The position numbers were made by a program, and so were the translations under genes. Source: Amorphophallus konjac (lineage: Eukaryota; Streptophyta; Magnoliopsida; Alismatales; Araceae). Taken from it: a stretch of 64,000 nt of DNA. A model generated the notes under the pieces. The model was not told the origin of the DNA. It saw nothing but the letters and a program-made list of their open reading frames with translations, and did no database searches. This document shows, in pieces, positions 57,969 through 64,000 of the stretch; within the stretch, counting starts at the first letter, position 1; every line of letters begins with the position of its first letter. The DNA lies in contig CM040125.1 of the NCBI GenBank assembly GCA_022559845.1, positions 326,809,829 to 326,873,828 of the forward strand. Reading direction: 5' to 3'.

Positions 57969-58068
57969 AAGCTAGATATGAAAGTATGGACTTCGCAAAC
58001 TCTCGTTAGTCCTAAATTTTAATTTATTTACATTACTAAGGGACTAGCAATGAGTAAGTTGGGGGGTG
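57969..58068 (+). other. 3' end of Retro-A with polypurine tract
   Basis: The 100 bases between LTR 3 and the right Retro-A LTR end in GAGTAAGTTGGGGGGTG, a purine-rich plus-strand primer site directly before TGATAAGTATG. This shows that the tandem array lies inside Retro-A. Confidence 0.7.
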
Positions 58069-60059
58069 TGATAAGTATGATATTTTATATCATAATTTAC
58101 ATCACATTCATCACTTTTTGAGCATTTAATGAGCATAATTGTGCATTAATATGGCCAAATCTCATTCTCACCATTAATTTGAGTTTACATGCTTTTATCA
58201 TCATTTTTAGTCAAAATAGCAATGTGAGAAATATTTAAGAAAATGCACAATTGTCATAATTCATTTTGAAATCAAGAACATTGACTATTTCGAATTTTCT
58301 GAATTTTCAAGAATGAGCGACCAAGCTCCAGGCACTAATTAATGAACGCCCTTCTGAAAGTGCACCCATTCAACAAACTGCGACACTTTGAGAGCCGCCC
58401 ATTCTCTGTACGAAAATAAAAAAGAAAAAAATACTGGAAAAGAAAGAAGAATGAACGGTAGCACACTTTGGCGCCAATTCTTTGAAAAAAAGAATGAACG
58501 ACCATATAAAGGGACGCTCATTCTCTGTACGGAAAATTCAGAAGAAAAATCAAGAAAAATAGAAAAAGGAATGATCGCCATTCCAGAAAGTCGTCTATTC
58601 AATTATATGAAAAAGCTAGAAATATCAAAATAAGGAAATAAAGAAGTTGTGACCATTTGAACAGTCACCCATTATGAATTGAACGCCCATACGGTGGTCC
58701 CCATTTACAGTTTGAAGCAGAAACGGAACCAAGTTGCTCTAATGGAAGTTATCTTTCTAAGTTTTGATGCAAGGATGACTCTTTGATGGCAAGAGGCCTA
58801 GTTTAAGCTAGATTTGATGCTAAAAAGTCAGATTTTGACTTTATCCCAAAGCCTCCAATCGTGGAATGCCCCTGCACTCTATAAAAAGTCACTCAGAGCA
58901 AACCGAAAAAAGATCTTAGCCCTTTCTTAGTCTCTTTACATGCTCTTCTGTTCGTCTTTTCAATTTGTTTTCTTCTACAAAGTTCTTCATTTTAAAGCTC
59001 TCTTTAATTTCGTCTTCTTCCTCGGCTTCTAATTCTCTCCCGTTTTTATGTTATTTTAAGTTTTTCAAGGTTCTATCCTGCATTTGTACTGTTCATCCGC
59101 GGTTCTACACTTTGTTCTTGTCAAGTTTTCTTCCCCTTTTGCTCTTATTTTTATCTTAGTCTCTTCATAGAAGTTCTTAGTTTTCACTAGATCTAGATTT
59201 TCTTCTTCTTCATCTTCCTCCAATTCTTTCTAGGTTTCAAGTTACAATCTCTTTTTCAAAGTTTAATTTTTTTATTTACTGTTCATCCGTGCAAAATCAC
59301 CTCTATTCTTCCTTAGTTTTTACCATCTTCCTCATGTTTTCTCTCTCTTCACTCTTCCTCAACTTTCTTCCTCTTATCTAGATCTACAACTTTCTATTCT
59401 ACCACATCTTCTAATTCTCTCTATTTTTAAAGCTATTTCGATTTTTCTCTTGCTCCATTTTTAGCTCTATTTTACTATTTTTAACTCCCTTCCTCATCTT
59501 CTATCTATCTTTCCCACCTCTATTTTCTTCACACATCCCAAGACGGAGATTCTTCTTTTGGTGCTCTAAAGGCGACGTCTACTTTCATGGCGGGGCGATC
59601 TTCCTCCAAGGCTCGGTAAGGAGACGACGGCGCTATTCTTCAAATTTCTTGGCTCTATTTCTTCCATATTCCCTTAGTTTACTCAAGTTATAATTTTTGA
59701 CTTTCATAGATATTGTAATATTTTCTTAGCAATAAAAATTCTTCTATTGCAATTGTGTTTTGCTAGTTCTTTCTCTCTATATCTCCTTCCAAATTCTCTT
59801 CTCAACCCTCTCAAATTTTTTAGATAGATTTATTTTTAGTCTCAAGTTTATACACTTTTACTTTCCTTTAGTTTAAACTCACTCAAAATTCACTTTTCAA
59901 AATATAAGGATTTCCCAACTTGCTTAAAAGAACTTTTCTTCTCTGTGGGATCGACTCGTTCTTACCACTCTACTTATATCTAATATCTTTTTAGTGAGTG
60001 AGTGCGGTTATTTTTGAAATTGTGGCACGACTTTTGACGATGAGTATTAGTGCGCATCA
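58069..60059 (+). repeat. Right LTR of Retro-A
   Basis: 1991 bases from TGATAAGTATGATATT to AGTGCGCATCA, similar to 22479-24474 over its whole length. The (TTC)n run is short here. TATA box at 58880-58887. Confidence 0.85.
58880..58887 (+). promoter_or_regulatory. TATA box of the right Retro-A LTR
   Basis: TATAAAAA within CACTCTATAAAAAGTCAC, as in the left LTR. Confidence 0.6.
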
Positions 60060-60624
60060 ATTTTTTGCATCATTGTCGGGGAGAAAATGATTTTTGATAG
60101 TGGAATATTCTTGTGTTTGATGTGTATATTTGTACACTAATGTTTCTATTTTTATTTTGTAGAAAAAAGAAAAAAATAAAAAAATCAAAGAAAAAGGGAA
60201 ATTCAGATCTGGAATTCACATAAAATCAAATGTTGCAGAAAGTCAAAAAACATCGCTGAAAGTTTGTATCTGTCACTATAGGGAGCAGAAAATCAAGAAT
60301 TCTGCAAATTCTGAGAATTAAGCGTCACCAAAGGTCAGTAAGCGTAGGTACAGGCCTTGTTTTGAAAATTTCTGAAAAATCTTAAAAAAACATTTTTTTA
60401 AAAAATTTAAAAAAAATTAAAAAATCAGAATAACATAGAAAGCATGAGTTTAGGCTTCATTTCTCAGAAGATTTGCATCTTGTTTATTGTTTTAGTTACT
60501 ATTTATCTTTTATCTCTCTCTCTTTTTGAAAAAAAAAATCAGAAAAAAATTCTCTGAATTTTTTTTTTCAGAAACCAGAAAACAAAAAAAAATTCATCAT
60601 CATCATGGCATCATGCTCTCGTGT
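60060..60624 (+). other. Second Retro-A leader after the right LTR
   Basis: Matches 24475-25045 with base changes: decayed Asp-type primer site, GTGTATATTTGTACACTAA, the possible acceptor TTTTATTTTGTAG, and the end ATCATGGCATCATGCTCTC. It shows that the right LTR was also the 5' LTR of a further copy, now cut off at about 60624. No gene is seen. Confidence 0.75.
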
Positions 60625-60847
60625 AGGGATGTCAACAGATCCATGAGATCCAAAAATCTGCTCCGAATTTGAATTTTTTTTCAGATTCGGGTCGAACTTT
60701 TGATCCGAAATATACCTATTTTGCGGATCCAAGGCAAGGTTTCTCTGATCCGAAATCATTATTTTCGGATCGATTTCCAGGGTGCCATAAAAGATGGCAT
60801 TTCGGGGCGAGCATCTCTCCATCGCCATCGGACTTCGCCTTCCTTCC
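60625..60847. other. Short unassigned insert with TCCGAAAT repeats
   Basis: Begins TAGGGATGTCAACAGATCC, which resembles the ends of some hAT-type elements, and contains several GATCCGAAAT-type repeats. No gene and no matching right end are seen. Confidence 0.3.
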
Positions 60848-61840
60848 TGTAACGACCTAAGAATCCGATTACCGGGAGAGACCCGATAACCAGAGACTCG
60901 AACCGCCGCCCACGATCCGGGATGGCTCGGAAGGGCTAAAAGGAGTGTGGAGGCACAAAGAAATAGGAAATAAAGCATGACAATTCAATAATTAACAGAA
61001 ATAAATAAACAACTACAGCTACAACAGAGTCCAGTCCAACAGAAAGTACATTCTAAAACAGTAAAAACGTACCACATGCCGAGTGAACACTCGGCCCGAC
61101 GAGCTGGCAACTGAGAACCTATGAACGGCACCCTCGAACCTCGAGGAAGAACCGCCACACCTGAAAAGCAGGGAATGAGTCTCCAAAACAGAGACTCAGC
61201 AGGGATCCCGCGGAACCCCAACCGGAAATAACGGCGGTGGCGAAAAGGAAGGCTGTAACCACAAGTGCAACAGTAACAGCAGGAACAGCGAACCGATGGC
61301 CGGTCAAAACTCGGCACTACAGCTACTCCTAATGTACTAGAAACACACCACGATCTCACGGTCGGGGGCTACCAAACTACACTAGTACCACTTACCGAAG
61401 TAAAAACACACGGCAACCATGCCGTAGAGGCCTGTCTCCCAGGTCACGGCCAACCTGGACACGCTGCCCAAGGTGCAACCCTGACCACTTGGTCACGGGT
61501 ACCGCACTACAAAATGTAACCACGGTAAAGCTACTAGCACCAGTCTCGCGGCACGAAAACTGACACACGTGCCACGGCGAAACAACTGAACCTCAACGGT
61601 CAACATGAGCAAAAACCTGAAGGTCAAAGTCACGGAAACTGACAGTCTGTCACTCTCTGTCCAGAACAGGAGTACCTCTCACTAGAAGCAAGACCGAATG
61701 CGTCCATTGACGTCTTAGTCCGCGCCTAAGGTGTCCCCCTCCGGCCTAGTGGGAATTGAGACACCGTACAAGTAACCACAAACAAGTGACTAGCTAGGGT
61801 CACGTCCGTCGACGTGGGTCCAACCGCCCCCAACCACGTG
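60848..61840 (-). repeat. Tekay-family LTR, left part, interrupted
   Basis: Starts TGTAACGACC and follows the family pattern as far as CGCCCCCAACCACGTG, where 1137-3513 continues with TGCACACACAG. Here a second LTR starts instead. The rest should lie beyond the second LTR, outside the window. Confidence 0.8.
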
Positions 61841-64000
61841 TGTAACGACCCGAGAATCCGATTACCGGGAAGGCCCGATAACCTGAGACTCGCACCGTCG
61901 CCCACGAGCCGGGAGGGCTCGGAAGGGCTAAAAGGAGTGTGGAGGCACAAAGAAATAGGAAATAAAGCAGGACAACACAATAATTAACAGAAATAAATAA
62001 ACAACTACAACAGAGTCCAGTCCAACAGAGAGTACAGTCTAAAGCAGTAAAACGTACCACATGCCAAGTGAACACTCGGCCCGGCAAGCTGGCAACTGAG
62101 AACCTCCGCTCCGCACCCTCGAACCTCGAGGAAGAACCGCCACACCTAAAAAGCAGGGAATGAGTCTCCAAAACAGAGACTCAGTAGGGATCCCGCGGAA
62201 CCCCAACCGGAAACAGCGGCGGTAGCAGAAAGGAGAGCTACAACTACAGCAGGAACATCAAATCGGTGGCCGGTCAAAAACTCGGCACTACAGCTACTAC
62301 TGCCAGAAGGCAGACCTCGACCACGCAGTCGAAGCTACCGAACCACGCTAGTACCACCTACCGAAGTAAGAACACACGGCAACCACGCCGTAGAGGCCTG
62401 TCCCCCGGACACAGCCGACCTGGACACGCTGTCCAAGGTGCAACCCCGACCATCCGATCGCGGGTACCGCACCACAAGACGGAACCTCGGTAAAGCCACT
62501 AGCACTAATCTCATGACGCGAAAACCAACACACGCATCACGGCGAACCAACCGAAACTCACCGGTCAACACGACCGAAAACCCGAAGGTCAAAGACACAG
62601 AGACTGACAGTCTGTCACTCCGTACTCGACAGGAGTACCGCCCACTAGAAGCACAGCCGGTAGCGTCCCCTGACGTCTTACACCGCACCGCAGGTGAACC
62701 GCCTGACGTGGTAGGTCCTACCCGAGCCGCGAACACCGTACAAGTAACCACAAACAAGTGACTAGCTGGGGTCACGCCCGTCGACGTGCGTCCACAGTCC
62801 CCAACCATGTGTGCACACACAGACCACGCGTCCCAGGTCTGGCCCTCTGACCGGTTTTCCCCTCAGCCGGACTCTGGCTCCAAGACGTGGGGCCCAACGG
62901 TAACCGGTCCACAAACCGTCTCGAAAGGTCACCCCGTATACCACTCCCTGGTGCGACCAGCACACGCGTACTGGTAGGCTACGACTAGTGGAGGGTCACT
63001 GAAGGAGTAGACTCTCAACTCAACGGAAAACAACGTCCGAATCCGACGACGTACGGGGACCACCCCACGTACCGGCTCCGTCGCACGGTAACCACAGTCG
63101 GAGGAGAACCGGGACTCACAGTCCACGGCCACGCACGCACCGTGCGCGAGAGTCGAGAAAACTCAAGTGGCGCTAAGCCACTGGACTCTGGACAGTCCTC
63201 TAAACGCACTACACCCAACGGTCCTTGAGTCACAAGACTCGGGGTCAAGACCGTTGTACGCAACAGCACAAGGCCGTCAATCTAGTCCAATCTCTAGGTC
63301 TAAAATCACGGTAGCACGAGTACCGAGACAACACACGAGTCGCCAAGACCACTCCCTCGGGAAGGGAACGCAAGGGACAAAGGCCACTCACACGGGCCAC
63401 ACGGAAAAACACAGAAGCACGATTCCCAAGGCAACACGCAAGCCGCCACGACGATTTCCCATCTTGAAACAAGCGGGGAACCTCCAGCCCCAGGCCGGAC
63501 AACTGGACTCACAGTCCAAGGCCAAACACATGGCCCACACGGGAATCGCCTTCCAAAGGAACCCACGATATGCGGGGGAGACCCCACCGCACACACACCG
63601 ACACACGGTGACTCGATCAAGCGTAACACAAGAGCCCGGAACACGTGGGGTCAACCGGACCCACCACACCTACGGGCACTCTAATCGAGGCAACACGGTC
63701 CCTCCTGACACCCCAAAAACACAGACACAAAACCCATGGGGTGTCCGGGATACTAACAAGGCCATAGGTCGACCACTGGGTCCCAACCGGGTCGACCGGA
63801 GACCAACACAATGCGAACGGACGCTAAAAGTTCACTCGGACCCTTAAGCGCACGTGCACGAAAAACGAGGTAAACGGAACCTCCAGACACCCCAAAACAC
63901 GGTCACGGAACTCCACTGGGTGTCCAAGGCACACACGGCCCACGAGGAGCACGATCAGCCGCAGACCGCCCGCCCCGGGCAGCCCGGCTGGTCCCTCCAA
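61841..64000 (-). repeat. Tekay-family LTR nested in the previous one, partial
   Basis: Starts TGTAACGACCCGAG and keeps the family blocks (CCACTAGAAGCACAGCCGGT at 62642, GTGTGCACACACAGACC at 62809, CCACGGTCACGG-type DNA near 63900). Its middle has an insert at about 63130-63850 absent from the other copies, with one hairpin CAACGGTC ... GACCGTTG (63217-63257). The right end is outside the window. Confidence 0.8.

Noticed and set aside
60625..60847. hAT-type transposon
   Set aside because: Only one end-like motif is seen, without a matching inverted end or an 8-base duplication.
1..64000. tRNA, rRNA or other structural RNA genes
   Set aside because: None recognised. The only tRNA-like sequences are short primer binding sites of retrotransposons.

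Overview
This window is nuclear DNA of a flowering plant with a repeat-rich, probably large genome. It holds no complete host gene. Almost everything belongs to nested transposable elements: Tekay/Del-type Ty3 chromoviruses, SIRE-type Ty1/Copia elements, a degenerate Tat/Athila-like Ty3 gag, a truncated LINE, a long Ty3-like element without pol (called Retro-A here), a tandem array of a non-autonomous SIRE-like element, and a CACTA DNA transposon carrying pieces of host genes. The plant call rests on the element types, on initiator-Met and Asp tRNA primer sites, and on captured fragments of plant U-box, Pumilio, Ca2+-ATPase and OEP61 genes. The species cannot be told from the sequence.

Layout. 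1-3513: Tekay-type element on the minus strand (partial gag, primer site, 5' LTR). 3514-13115: rearranged SIRE-type Copia remnants, with gag and part of pol on the minus strand and two LTRs of one family facing each other in inverted orientation. 13116-15607: a further SIRE-type LTR. 15608-16090: truncated LINE with RNase H and poly(A). 16092-22478: minus-strand Tat-like gag with leader and LTR-like DNA, plus unassigned sequence. 22479-60059: Retro-A, with LTRs at 22479-24474 and 58069-60059. Its single 590-codon reading frame starts at 25533 and ends at 40651. It is split by a 10.8 kb CACTA element (26757-37565, target duplication GAT) and a 2.5 kb solo Tekay LTR (37691-40219, target duplication TATTC). 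The array LTR-internal-LTR-internal-LTR (41824-57968) sits in its 3' region. 60060-60624: a second copy of the Retro-A leader. 60848-64000: two Tekay-family LTRs, one inside the other, running off the window.

Three things stand out. First, the CACTA element carries a U-box E3 ligase fragment, a Pumilio first exon, a P-type Ca2+-ATPase exon, five consecutive OEP61-like exons with their introns, and several unidentified exon-like frames. It has no visible transposase. Second, LTRs of several unrelated families carry arrays of short GC-rich hairpins. Within the Tekay family the arrays sit at the same place in different copies but have unrelated sequences, and paired arms co-vary. Third, three LTRs share two internal regions in a tandem array, and the Retro-A right LTR is followed by a second leader, so LTR-LTR recombination appears repeatedly.

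The genes do not work together as a pathway. Many stops in the broken frames are TAG or TAA where CAG or CAA is expected, which fits C-to-T decay of methylated, silenced DNA.
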